A DNA stretch of 64,000 nt from positions 62,001 to 126,000 of the forward strand of contig NZ_JAATOW010000003.1 in assembly GCF_011806405.1 (NCBI RefSeq). The letters run 5' to 3'. The position numbers and the translations under genes are program-made. Positions 25,458-33,899 of the stretch are shown in pieces. The notes under the pieces were generated by a model. The model did not search any database, was not told the DNA's origin, and saw only the letters and a program-made list of their open reading frames with translations. Origin of the DNA: Pseudooceanicola sp. HF7. Lineage in GTDB: Bacteria > Pseudomonadota > Alphaproteobacteria > Rhodobacterales > Rhodobacteraceae. The first letter of the stretch is position 1; the number at the start of each line of letters is the position of its first letter.

Positions 25458-26293
25458 CACACGCCCTTGCCGGCATCGGTGCCGAAACGCGCCCGGCGTT
25501 TGCCCATCACCCAGACCGCCAGCAGGAAGACCCCGATGATGCCAAGGGAAAACAGCGTGGTCAGCGTGCCCAGGGCATAGATCACGGGGGTGGTCACATT
25601 GGTGGTCATCCCGAAGATCTCAAGCGGGAGGGTGTTGTAGCTGCCCGCCGTCAGCAGGGTGCGGGCGAATTCATCGTAAGACAGAGTGAAGCCGAAAAGC
25701 GCGACGCCGATGAGCGAAGGCGCGATGATCGGCAGCACCACGAAGCGGATCGTCTGCCAGGCGGTGGCGCCCTGGTCGCGGGCGGCTTCCTCGTAGCTCT
25801 TGTCGAAGCGGTTGAAGACGGCGAACATGATCAGCAGGCCGAAGGGCAGGGTCCAGGTCAGCTGCGATCCGAAGCCCGAGGTCGCCCAGTGGATCTTCAG
25901 TCCCAGCTGGTTGAAGATCAGCCCCACCCCAAGCGAGATCAGGATCGAGGGGATCACCAGTGAGGTGATGGCGAGGTAGAACAGAACGCCGGAGCCTGCA
26001 AAGCGCTTGCGGAAGGCCAGGCCGGTCAGCACAGAGACCACGACCGTGGTGACCATGACCATGAAGCCAAGCGCGAAGCTGCGGCGGAAGGCCCCCCAGA
26101 TATCGCCCACGGCCTGCTCTTCGAAAAGGTCCCTGAACCAATGCAGGGAGACCCCGTTCATGGGGAAGGTCAGACCGCCCTGCGGCCCCTGGAACGACAG
26201 GATGGCGATGGTCAGCGTGGGCCCGTAAAGGAACAGCAGGAAGAGCACGAAGAAGGCGGAGAGCAGGTAGAAGCTGCGGGGACGTCGTTCCAT
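25457..26293 (-). CDS. ABC transporter permease, PotC type
   Basis: A 278-residue inner-membrane permease of the spermidine/putrescine (PotC) class. Six membrane segments start at SFYLLSAFFVLFLLFLYGPT. Typical PotC features are ILSFQGPQGGLTFPMNGVSL with HWFRDLFE in the first periplasmic loop, and the EAA loop YEEAARDQGATAWQTIRFVV followed by LP. It starts one base after the PotB-type gene and its stop overlaps the racemase start. With 26295 it forms the channel of the importer served by the Tat-exported binding protein. Substrate: an organic amine or ureide by context. Confidence 0.88.
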   Translation of the reverse strand: MERRPRSFYLLSAFFVLFLLFLYGPTLTIAILSFQGPQGGLTFPMNGVSLHWFRDLFEEQAVGDIWGAFRRSFALGFMVMVTTVVVSVLTGLAFRKRFAGSGVLFYLAITSLVIPSILISLGVGLIFNQLGLKIHWATSGFGSQLTWTLPFGLLIMFAVFNRFDKSYEEAARDQGATAWQTIRFVVLPIIAPSLIGVALFGFTLSYDEFARTLLTAGSYNTLPLEIFGMTTNVTTPVIYALGTLTTLFSLGIIGVFLLAVWVMGKRRARFGTDAGKGV

Positions 26294-26294
26294 G

Positions 26295-27152
26295 TCAGAG
26301 CTCCTTCCGGATATTCACGAAGCGCAGCAGGATCGCGATGACGATCAGCACGGTGCAGAGCAGCACCACGGCCGTTGCGGCGGCCGAGGGGTATTGCAGC
26401 AACCCGATGTCGTTGGAGATCAGCCGCCCCACGTTGGCCCGCTGGGACCCGGACATGAAGCGCACCGTGATGAAATCGCCCATGACCAGCGTGACGACGA
26501 AGATCGTGCCGATCATGATGCCGGGCTTGGTCAGCGGCAGGATAACGTGGCGCAGGGTCTGGAACCCGCTCGCGCCGTTGTCCCGCGCGGCCTCAAGCAG
26601 CGACTTGTCGATGCGCATCATCGTGTTGAAGATCGGGACGACCATGAAGAGCGTGTAAAGATGCACGAAGGCCAGGATCACCGAGAAGTCGGAGTAGAGC
26701 AGCCATTCCAGCGGCTCGTGGATCACCCCCCATGAGATCAGCGTTTGGTTGGCAATGCCATTGCGCCCCAGGAAGGGGATCCAGGAGATCATGCGGATGA
26801 TGTTGGAGGTCCAGAAGGGGATCGTGCACAGCAGGAACAGCGCGATCTGCATCGACTGGCTGCGGATGTGGAAGGCCAGGAAGTAGGCCACGGTAAAGCC
26901 GATCGCCAGGGTGAACGCCCAGCTGATCAGAGCGTATTTGAAGGTGGCCAGGAAGACCCGCAGCACGACCTCTGATCCGAACAGGTAGGCGTAGTTGTCG
27001 AACTGGAAGGCGGGGTAGATGGAGAACTCCGTCGCGCCCCAGAAGCTGACGATGACGATCATCACGATGGGGGCGACCAGGAAGCAGACCAGGACGACGG
27101 TCAGCGGAATGGCCTCTAGCCAGCCCAGGATATGGCGGTTTCGGATCTGCAT
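26295..27152 (-). CDS. ABC transporter permease, PotB type
   Basis: A 285-residue permease. The first membrane segment is at about 14-34 (AIPLTVVLVCFLVAPIVMIV), then FWGATEFSIYPAFQFDNYAY in the periplasmic loop, and the EAA loop SLLEAARDNGASGFQTLRHV followed by ILP. It is the partner of the PotC-type gene immediately downstream. A 72-base gap with an 11-bp hairpin separates it from the binding-protein gene upstream, a common arrangement that lets the binding protein be made in excess. Confidence 0.88.
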   Translation of the reverse strand: MQIRNRHILGWLEAIPLTVVLVCFLVAPIVMIVIVSFWGATEFSIYPAFQFDNYAYLFGSEVVLRVFLATFKYALISWAFTLAIGFTVAYFLAFHIRSQSMQIALFLLCTIPFWTSNIIRMISWIPFLGRNGIANQTLISWGVIHEPLEWLLYSDFSVILAFVHLYTLFMVVPIFNTMMRIDKSLLEAARDNGASGFQTLRHVILPLTKPGIMIGTIFVVTLVMGDFITVRFMSGSQRANVGRLISNDIGLLQYPSAAATAVVLLCTVLIVIAILLRFVNIRKEL

Positions 27153-27190
27153 GGCGTGTCCCAGTTTGTCAGGTAGCCTGTCACGGAAGG

Positions 27191-27217
27191 GGACCGGGCG
27201 CGTGCTGCGCCCGGTCC
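27191..27217 (-). terminator. Intercistronic hairpin between binding protein and permease genes
   Basis: An 11-bp perfect stem GGACCGGGCGC / GCGCCCGGTCC with a 5-base loop and no T run. It follows the binding-protein gene by 7 bases on the minus strand and probably protects that part of the transcript or attenuates read-through, rather than being a full terminator. Confidence 0.6.
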
Positions 27218-27224
27218 GGCAGGG

Positions 27225-28496
27225 TCAGGCGGCGATGAACTCGTTCCACTTGCGCACCATGTACTGGTTCTGGTCCATGACGGAGTTCCAGCAGGCCACG
27301 CGGCCCATCCGTTCGTAGAAGTCGCCGCCGTCGCGCACCTCGCCCGCTGCGGCCAGCTTGTCGCCGAAGGGGGATTCGATGACGTCGGTGGCTTCCTTGC
27401 CCTCGAACCAGTAGCCCCACTCGTTCTCTGACATGTATTCCTTGGAGGTTTCCGGCACGGCCGAATAGTAGCCCTGGCGCATCAGGAAGCCGCCGACCCA
27501 ACCGGAGAGATACCAGTTGATGTAGTCATAGGCCGCATCCAGCTCCATGCCCGACAGCGAATTGGACAGGCCCAGGCCGCCGCCCCAGCTGCGGTAGCCC
27601 TCTTTCAGGGGCTGGTAGACGCAGTCGATGCCGCGGGATTTCACGGCGGTGATGGCGGGCGACCACATGGACTGAATCACCACCTCGCCAGAGGCCATCA
27701 GGTTCACCGACTCGTCGAAGCTTTTCCAGAAGGCGCGGAACTGGCCGGCTTTCTTGGCTTCCATGAAGATACCGATGGTCTTGTCTATCTCTTCCTTGGT
27801 CATGTTGCCCTTGTCGCCGTACTGGATCTCTCCCATCGCTTCGCAGACCATGGCCATGTCCATGATCCCGATGGAGGAGATGTCCAGGATGCTGGCCTTG
27901 CCCTTGAACTCGGGGTTCAGCAGCTCCGCCCAGGACTCGATGGGGCGGCCGATCAGGTCGGGCCGGATGCCCAGCGTGTCGGCGTTGTAGATCGTGGGGA
28001 TGAGGGTCATCCAGTTGGTCTGCTCAGAGGCAAAGTTTTTCGCGCCCGGTTCCTCGATGAAGCCGACGGTATGGGGGGCGGTGCCCTGGGCGATGTCCGT
28101 TTCCGGCGTCAGCTTGCCGGATTTGAAGATGCCGACGATCTTGTCGTAATTGTCGATCCGGCTGACATCCATGGCCTGCAGGTTGCCGGTGGGCCAGACC
28201 TTCTTGCAGATCCAGTATTCGATATCGGCAATGTCGAAACTGTCAGGCTGGGTCGCGGCGCGCTGTGTGACGCTGTCGCTGTCCAGTGCGGTCATTTCCA
28301 GGGTGATGCCCAGGTCCTCTTTCACCTTGGTGCCGACCTCGTTGAGGTTGGACACGCCGGTGCCGAACTGGCGCAGGACGATGTTCTTGGTGTCCTGGGC
28401 CCAGACCATGGGCGCGGGCAGGGCAGACGCGGCAAGCGCGGCGCCACCGGCCTTCAGAAGCGAGCGGCGGGAATAGCCGACCTTGGGTTTAGCCAT
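27225..28496 (-). CDS. ABC transporter substrate-binding protein, PotD/PotF type, Tat-exported
   Basis: A 423-residue periplasmic binding protein. The N-terminus has a twin-arginine signal (YSRRSLLKAGGAALAASALP, cleaved near residue 34). The mature protein has NWMTLIPTIYNADTLGIRPD, ESWAELLNPEFKGKASILD and MASGEVVIQSMWSPAIT, the pattern of the spermidine/putrescine and related extracellular binding family. Tat export implies folding in the cytoplasm first. It is the first gene after the ATPase in a unit ATPase, binding protein, two permeases, racemase, NTF2-like, PuuE-like enzyme. The ligand is probably what the downstream enzymes degrade. Confidence 0.88.
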   Translation of the reverse strand: MAKPKVGYSRRSLLKAGGAALAASALPAPMVWAQDTKNIVLRQFGTGVSNLNEVGTKVKEDLGITLEMTALDSDSVTQRAATQPDSFDIADIEYWICKKVWPTGNLQAMDVSRIDNYDKIVGIFKSGKLTPETDIAQGTAPHTVGFIEEPGAKNFASEQTNWMTLIPTIYNADTLGIRPDLIGRPIESWAELLNPEFKGKASILDISSIGIMDMAMVCEAMGEIQYGDKGNMTKEEIDKTIGIFMEAKKAGQFRAFWKSFDESVNLMASGEVVIQSMWSPAITAVKSRGIDCVYQPLKEGYRSWGGGLGLSNSLSGMELDAAYDYINWYLSGWVGGFLMRQGYYSAVPETSKEYMSENEWGYWFEGKEATDVIESPFGDKLAAAGEVRDGGDFYERMGRVACWNSVMDQNQYMVRKWNEFIAA

Positions 28497-28565
28497 CGTG
28501 TAATCCTCTCTGTTGTTCCAGATTGCGGGCCTTGCCGGCCCCTTGGTTCGGAATGTGGGCCCTGT

Positions 28566-29540
28566 TCAGGCCTGGAGGCGGTGCAGCCGCCCCTCGTCCC
28601 AGGACAGCCGCACGGGCTCTCCGGGGTTTTTGGGTGATGCAAAGAACTGGTCTTCGGGCAGCAGCGCCAGGACCTCTGTGCCGGTCTCTGTCTGGGTGGT
28701 GACCGCGACGGAGGCGCCCTGGTATTCCACGGCGACCACGGTGGCGGGCAGCCCGTCCTGTGTCAGGCGGACCGCATCCGCCCGGACGGTGGCCTTGCCG
28801 CCCTCCAGGTCGATCACGTTGTGCCCGCCGATGAAGCGGGCCACGAATTCCGTGCGCGGTGCGGCCCAGACATCCCGTGCCGTGCCGGCCTGTTCGATGA
28901 CCGCGTTGTTCATCACCACGATCTCATCGGCCAGCGCCAGGGCTTCGTCCTGGCCATGGGTGACATGGATGAAGGTGATGCCCAATTCGCGCTGAAGCTT
29001 CTTCAGTTCGGCCCGCATCCGGATGCGCAGGAAGGGGTCCAGCGCCGAGAGCGGCTCATCCAGAAGGAGAACCTTTGGATCGGTGACCAGGGCGCGGGCC
29101 AGGGCCACGCGCTGCTGCTGGCCACCGGACAACTGCGCCGGAAGCCGGTCCGCGTAATCCGTCATGTCCACAAGTTCCAGCAGCTCATCGGCGCGCTTGT
29201 GGCGGGTGGCCTTGTCCACGCCCTTCATGCGCAAGGAGAAGGCGACGTTGTCGCGCACGCTCAGATGTGGAAACAGCGCATAGTTCTGGAACATCATCGC
29301 GGTGCCACGCTGGGCCGGGGTCAGGTGGGAAATATCCTGTCCGCTCAACAAGATATTGCCTTCGGTGACATCCTCGTGCCCCGCGATCATCCGCAGGGTA
29401 GAGGATTTTCCGCACCCCGATGGCCCCAGCAGGCAGACATAGCTGCCCGGCGCGAAGACATGGTTGAGGTCCCGCACCGCCAGCGCATCGCCGTAGCGCT
29501 TGGTCAGGTGCACCAGCTCCAGATCATATCCTGTCCGCAT
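28566..29540 (-). CDS. ABC transporter ATP-binding protein, PotA type
   Basis: A 324-residue ATPase with a C-terminal TOBE-like domain. Walker A GPSGCGKSS, Q-loop MMFQNYALFPH, signature LSGGQQQR, Walker B VLLLDEPLSALD and switch histidine in VTHGQDEA are all present (the Asp after the histidine is Gly, which the family tolerates). ATG 29540 has GGGGAC upstream and begins just before the ATPase domain; longer in-frame readings run into the regulatory region. It is the first gene of the operon and divergent from a GntR regulator, with a 10-bp palindrome in between. Confidence 0.88.
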   Translation of the reverse strand: MRTGYDLELVHLTKRYGDALAVRDLNHVFAPGSYVCLLGPSGCGKSSTLRMIAGHEDVTEGNILLSGQDISHLTPAQRGTAMMFQNYALFPHLSVRDNVAFSLRMKGVDKATRHKRADELLELVDMTDYADRLPAQLSGGQQQRVALARALVTDPKVLLLDEPLSALDPFLRIRMRAELKKLQRELGITFIHVTHGQDEALALADEIVVMNNAVIEQAGTARDVWAAPRTEFVARFIGGHNVIDLEGGKATVRADAVRLTQDGLPATVVAVEYQGASVAVTTQTETGTEVLALLPEDQFFASPKNPGEPVRLSWDEGRLHRLQA

Positions 29541-29718
29541 ATCGTCCCCATCTTCGTTTCGCGTGCCGTCGGGCCCGCATCGGCCGCTGCCTTGAGGGAA
29601 CCCTGTGCGGCGACCGGGGCGAATCGTGAGAAATTTCCGCAAGTGCGGATGTGAAAAACACGTTATGGGCGAAGAATGGGCGGATGCCGCATGTCTGTGC
29701 ACAAAATATGTAACAAAG

Positions 29719-29728
29719 TTGTATACAA
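29719..29728. promoter_or_regulatory. Palindromic GntR/FCD-type operator
   Basis: TTGTATACAA is a perfect 10-bp palindrome, typical of FCD-class GntR operators. It lies in the 295-bp gap between the PotA-type gene and the divergent GntR gene. An 8-bp palindrome TGTGCACA at 29696-29703 is 15 bases away and may be a second element. The surrounding 29690-29740 stretch is unusually AT-rich and probably holds the promoters. Confidence 0.6.
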
Positions 29729-29835
29729 AATTGGATGCAGGGTTCTCCCCTTTGGCAGGCCGGGGGCGACCTTGCGGACGCCGGCCCGATGACGGACAAG
29801 GACAGGCATCAGACAGAAAGGGCTCCCGGACGGCC

Positions 29836-30522
29836 ATGGCAGAGACGGCAGCGAAACCCGGAACCAGCGACGCCGTTGCGGCGGACCTTGAACTGGCGAT
29901 TCACGAGCATCGCCTGCCCCCCGGCACCAAGCTGGGCGAGGACGAGATCGCCGAGGCCTATTCCACCAGCCGGACCACCATCCGCGCGGCGCTTCAGGCG
30001 CTGGCGCATCGCCGCCTGGTGGAGCTGAAGCGCAATCGCGGGGCCTTCGTGGCCCAGCCGAGCGTGCGCGAAGCCCGCGAGGTCTTCGAGGCCCGCGCCA
30101 TGCTGGAGCCGCGCACGGCCCGCTCTGCCGCAGAGCGGATGACACCGGAAAGCGTGGCGCTGTTGCAGGCCCATATCGATGCCGAACATGCCGCGCTGGA
30201 CGCCGGGGAATCCGGGCGCGCGCTCTATCTGTCCGGTCATTTCCATATCGAGATCGCGCGCATTGCCGATCAGACCACGATCGAGGCCTTCGTTTCCGAA
30301 CTGGTGTCGCGCTCGTCCCTGATCATCGCGCTTTACTGGCACCGCCGCGCCGCGCTCTGCGACAGCCAGGCCCACCACGCGCTGATGCAGGCCTTCATCG
30401 ACAAGGATGGCGACCTGGCCGAAGAGCTGATGAAGAACCACCTGCTGGACCTTGTCGCCTCTCTCGATCTGCGCAACCGGACCTCCATCCCGACCAGCCT
30501 GAGAGAGGCCCTGGGCCGTTAA
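29836..30522 (+). CDS. GntR family regulator, FCD class
   Basis: A 228-residue regulator. The winged helix is at about 12-75 (AADLELAIHEHRLPPGTKLG, then YSTSRTTIRAALQALAHRRL) and the all-helical FCD effector domain at about 85-215 (VFEARAMLEPRTARSAAERM, HFHIEIARIADQ, with the conserved metal/ligand histidines in SQAHHALMQAF). ATG 29836 is the first start in frame with the domain. It is divergent from the Pot-type ABC/racemase operon and probably represses it through TTGTATACAA at 29719. Confidence 0.88.
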   Translation: MAETAAKPGTSDAVAADLELAIHEHRLPPGTKLGEDEIAEAYSTSRTTIRAALQALAHRRLVELKRNRGAFVAQPSVREAREVFEARAMLEPRTARSAAERMTPESVALLQAHIDAEHAALDAGESGRALYLSGHFHIEIARIADQTTIEAFVSELVSRSSLIIALYWHRRAALCDSQAHHALMQAFIDKDGDLAEELMKNHLLDLVASLDLRNRTSIPTSLREALGR

Positions 30523-30662
30523 CCCCCGCCCAGCGGCGCATCCGGGCCGCAGGCTTGGGGTCGCCACCGGCGATTTGCGCGGCGGCGCAAGGGCAGGGCT
30601 GGACAAGGGTGACCCGGCGGATGCACGCTGAGCGCGACCAGTTCCCGCAACGGAGACCCGCC

Positions 30663-31493
30663 ATGAAGCCTACCGCCCTTGCCCTCAGCGCCCTCGCGGG
30701 CCTGCTTCCCGCCACTGCGCTGCTGGCGCAGGATGCCGCCTCCTGCGCCGCCGGAAAGACGCTGGAAGAGGGCGTGCTCACCGTGGCCACGGGCAACCCG
30801 GCCTATTACCCCTGGGTGATCGACAATGCGCCGGAAAGCGGGCAGGGCTACGAGGCCGCGGTGGCCTATGCTATTGCCGCGGCGATGGGCTTTGACGGCG
30901 ATCACGTCACCTGGACGCGCACCTCCTTCGATGAGGCGATCCAGCCGGGTCCGAAGGATTTCGACATCAACATGCAGCAGTTCTCCATCACGCCGGAACG
31001 GCAGGAGATGGTGGATTTCTCTGCCCCCTATTACTCCTCCGCCATGGCGGTGCTGACCACCCAGGCCGTGGTGGATGCGGGCGCCGAAGCGACGCTGGAC
31101 AGCCTGAAGGATCTGGTCTGGGGGGCCGCTGCCGGCACCACCGCCGCACCGGTGCTGGAACAGACCATCGCGCCCGCGAAAAGCCCGATGCTCTACGGGG
31201 ACAACGCCGATGTGACGGCGGCCATGCAGGCCAACCAGATCGACGCCGCGCTTTTCGACCTGCCCACCGCGCTCTACCTGGCGGCGGTGATGCTTGAGAA
31301 TGGCGTGGTTTTGGGCCAGTTCCCGGCCGAGCAGGCAGAAGATCCCGACCAGTTCGGCGCGTTGATGGAAAAGGGTTCTGCCCTCAAGCCCTGCGTGGAC
31401 ATGGCCATCGCCGCGATTGCAGAGGACGGCACCCTTGCCGGGATCGAGGCCGAATGGCTTCAGGACGCCACGGGCGTTCCGGTGGTCCAGTAA
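30663..31493 (+). CDS. Polar amino-acid type ABC transporter substrate-binding protein
   Basis: A 276-residue periplasmic protein of the SBP_bac_3 family with a signal peptide (ALALSALAGLLPATALLAQ, cleaved near residue 22). Family marks: GVLTVATGNPAYYPWVI, KDFDINMQQFSITPERQEMV, VDFSAPYY and the late LFDLPTALYL. Two cysteine pairs may form disulfides. The previous 140 bases hold no recognisable gene. It heads a three-gene importer operon with the permease and ATPase downstream. Substrate: an amino acid or similar small polar compound. Confidence 0.88.
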   Translation: MKPTALALSALAGLLPATALLAQDAASCAAGKTLEEGVLTVATGNPAYYPWVIDNAPESGQGYEAAVAYAIAAAMGFDGDHVTWTRTSFDEAIQPGPKDFDINMQQFSITPERQEMVDFSAPYYSSAMAVLTTQAVVDAGAEATLDSLKDLVWGAAAGTTAAPVLEQTIAPAKSPMLYGDNADVTAAMQANQIDAALFDLPTALYLAAVMLENGVVLGQFPAEQAEDPDQFGALMEKGSALKPCVDMAIAAIAEDGTLAGIEAEWLQDATGVPVVQ

Positions 31494-31509
31494 GCCCGAC
31501 GGAAAGCCG

Positions 31510-32346
31510 ATGACTGACAAGGCCGTCCCTTCCGGCCCGACCCGCCGCGCCCTCTACGAGGCGCGGATCCGCCGCCGCTCTGCCCTGATCGCGACGCTGT
31601 CGACCGCGCTGGTCTTGGCGGCGATCATCATCCTTGTACCCATGGCCCCGGGCTGGGAAGCCGTGAAGAAAAGCTTCTTCAACGGCCCGGTCTTAGCAAA
31701 GACCTTTCCGGGGCTGCTGAATGCCTTCCTGATGGATGTCGCCATCTTCGCCTGGTGCGCGCCGCTGATCGCCGTGCTGGCGCTGGTGATCGCCCTGTGC
31801 CGCGACGTGCGCGCGCCGGCGCTGTTTCCGCTGCGGCTGTTCGGGGCGCTCTACACGGATATCTTCCGCGGCCTCCCGGTGGTGCTGGTGATCTACCTGA
31901 TCGGCTTCGGCGTGCCGGGGCTGGGCCTGCCACGGCCCTGGAATTCGCCCTATATCTGGGGCTCCCTCGCGCTGATCCTGATCTATTCGGCCTATGTGGC
32001 AGAGGTCATCCGCTCGGGCATCGAGTCGATCCACCAGAGCCAGCGCGCCGCCTCGGCCTCTCTTGGCATGTCGGATGCGGATACGATGCGCTTCGTGATC
32101 CTACCGCAGGCACTGCGCAACGTGGTGCCGTCGAACATGAACCTGTTCATCGCGCTGCAAAAGGACGTGGCCCTGCTGTCCTTCATCGGCCCGGTGGAGA
32201 TCTTTCGCCAGGCCGGCGTCTACAAGTCCCTGATGGCCAATTTCACGCCCTATGTCGGCGCGGCCGTGATCTTTCTTGCCCTCACGATTCCGGCGACGCG
32301 CTATGCCGATTACCTGATGGCCCGGCAAAGGAGGCGGCGCGGATGA
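31510..32346 (+). CDS. Polar amino-acid ABC transporter permease
   Basis: A 278-residue inner-membrane permease of the HisM/GlnP type. After about 35 cytoplasmic residues, membrane segments start at LSTALVLAAIIILVPM; the conserved block TDIFRGLPVVLVIYLIGFG precedes the EAA-type loop YVAEVIRSGIESIHQSQRAA and then LGMSDADTMRFVILPQALRN. All are typical of the family. It lies 16 bases after the binding protein and its stop overlaps the ATPase start (ATGA). A single permease gene implies a homodimeric channel. Confidence 0.9.
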   Translation: MTDKAVPSGPTRRALYEARIRRRSALIATLSTALVLAAIIILVPMAPGWEAVKKSFFNGPVLAKTFPGLLNAFLMDVAIFAWCAPLIAVLALVIALCRDVRAPALFPLRLFGALYTDIFRGLPVVLVIYLIGFGVPGLGLPRPWNSPYIWGSLALILIYSAYVAEVIRSGIESIHQSQRAASASLGMSDADTMRFVILPQALRNVVPSNMNLFIALQKDVALLSFIGPVEIFRQAGVYKSLMANFTPYVGAAVIFLALTIPATRYADYLMARQRRRRG

Positions 32347-33071
32347 GCTTCCTGTCCCTGCGCTCCGTCACCAAGAGCTTCGCGGAAAACCAGGTCTGCA
32401 AGGGCATCGACCTTGAGGTCGAGAAGGGCCAGATGGTCTGCCTGATCGGCGCCTCCGGCTCCGGCAAGTCCACGCTGCTGCGCTGCATCAACCTGCTGGA
32501 ACCCATCGACGAAGGGGCGATCCTGCTGGAGGGCACCGATATCGCCGAACCGGGGCTGGATCCCCGCCCGGTGCGCGAGCGCATCGGCATCGTCTTTCAA
32601 AGCTACAACCTGTTCCCGCATATGTCGGCGATGGAGAACGTGATGCTGGCCCCGCGCCGGGTCCATCGCAAGACCCGCGCCCAGCTGAAGGCCCCGGTAG
32701 AGGCGCTCTTTGCCCGTTTCGGACTGGCGGAGCGGATGCACCATTACCCGGACCAGCTGTCCGGCGGGCAGCAGCAGCGGGTGGCGATCATCCGGGCGCT
32801 GGCGATGCAGCCGCAGATCATGCTCTTTGACGAGATCACCTCGGCCCTTGATCCCGAACTGGTGGGAGAGGTCCTGGACGTGCTGCGCCAGCTGCATGCA
32901 GAGGGAATGACCATGATCCTGGCCACCCATGAGATGGGCTTTGCCCGCGAGTTAGCCGACAAGGTCTGCTTCCTGGATGCCGGGCGCATCCTGGAGGAGG
33001 GCCCGCCAGAACAGCTGTTCGCGGCCCCGCAGCAAGAGCGCACCCGCGCCTTCCTGTCCCGGATCCTCTGA
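32343..33071 (+). CDS. Polar amino-acid ABC transporter ATP-binding protein
   Basis: A 242-residue ATPase of the HisP/GlnQ type. Walker A GASGSGKST, Q-loop IVFQSYNLFPH, signature LSGGQQQR, Walker B IMLFDEITSALDP and switch histidine in ATHEMGFAR are intact. Note DEITSALDP, where most relatives read DEPTSALDP. The ATG overlaps the permease stop. A GC-rich hairpin (GCCCC-GGGCC-GGGGC) directly follows the stop at 33073-33087 but has no T run, so termination there is uncertain. Confidence 0.9.
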   Translation: MSFLSLRSVTKSFAENQVCKGIDLEVEKGQMVCLIGASGSGKSTLLRCINLLEPIDEGAILLEGTDIAEPGLDPRPVRERIGIVFQSYNLFPHMSAMENVMLAPRRVHRKTRAQLKAPVEALFARFGLAERMHHYPDQLSGGQQQRVAIIRALAMQPQIMLFDEITSALDPELVGEVLDVLRQLHAEGMTMILATHEMGFARELADKVCFLDAGRILEEGPPEQLFAAPQQERTRAFLSRIL

Positions 33072-33235
33072 CGCCCCGGGCCGGGGCTCTCCCGCGCGGC
33101 GCGCTACCTGACTTTTCAACGCCTGCCGACCCGCCTTCTACGCTCAATACGGGCGGGCAGCGCGGGTGGCATCGGCGGACTTGACGCCTTGCCGCTTTGG
33201 ATCGACGGTGGCCGTAAAAACAGGGAGCCGAATTC

Positions 33236-33844
33236 ATGTCGCTGGAATTTCTTCTGACGTCCCTCGTGGTCGTCCTCTTGCCCGGAACCGGGGTGGTCTA
33301 CACGCTTGCCATCGGTCTTGGACGGGGCTTCAGGGCCAGTGTCGCAGCCGCCTTCGGCTGCACGCTTGGCATCCTGCCCGCAGCCCTGGCCAGCATCATC
33401 GGGCTGGCGGCCCTGCTGCACACCAGCGCGCTGGCCTTTCAGGTGATCAAGTTCCTGGGCGTGGCCTACCTGTTCTACATGGCCTGGAAGATCGTCCGGG
33501 ACGACACCGTCATGGAAGTTACAGAGACCAGGGAGCGCATGGGCTATGCCCGCATCGCTTCGACAGGCACCCTGCTGAACGTGCTGAACCCCAAGCTGTC
33601 GCTGTTCTTCCTAGCCTTCCTGCCGCAGTTCATCTCACCCGCCGCCAGCAATGCCACCCTGTCGCTGGTTGGCCTGGCGGCGGTCTTCATGGGGATGACC
33701 TTTGCCGTTTTCGTGCTCTATGGCGCCTTCGCCGCCTATGCGCGCGACTACGTCATCCAGCGGCCTTCGGTCATGAAATGGATCAAGCGCAGCTTCGCCG
33801 GAACCTTCGGCTTCCTCGGGGCAAAGCTGGCCGTTTCCAACTAG
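33236..33844 (+). CDS. LysE/RhtB family amino-acid exporter
   Basis: A 202-residue inner-membrane protein with about six hydrophobic segments. The start FLLTSLVVVLLPGTGVVYTL carries the family's conserved Pro-Gly motif in the first helix; the middle has GVAYLFYMAWKIVR and then TLLNVLNPKLSLFFLAFLPQ, the family's second signature. It exports an amino acid or related solute. It is separated by 164 bp from the amino-acid importer upstream and converges on the GntR gene at 33900. It may relieve excess of what that importer brings in, but this is inference. Confidence 0.9.
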   Translation: MSLEFLLTSLVVVLLPGTGVVYTLAIGLGRGFRASVAAAFGCTLGILPAALASIIGLAALLHTSALAFQVIKFLGVAYLFYMAWKIVRDDTVMEVTETRERMGYARIASTGTLLNVLNPKLSLFFLAFLPQFISPAASNATLSLVGLAAVFMGMTFAVFVLYGAFAAYARDYVIQRPSVMKWIKRSFAGTFGFLGAKLAVSN

Positions 33845-33899
33845 GGCAGGTGGCCGTGATCGCCCCGGGCCCTTGAGGGTTCGCGGGCAGGCACAGGCG

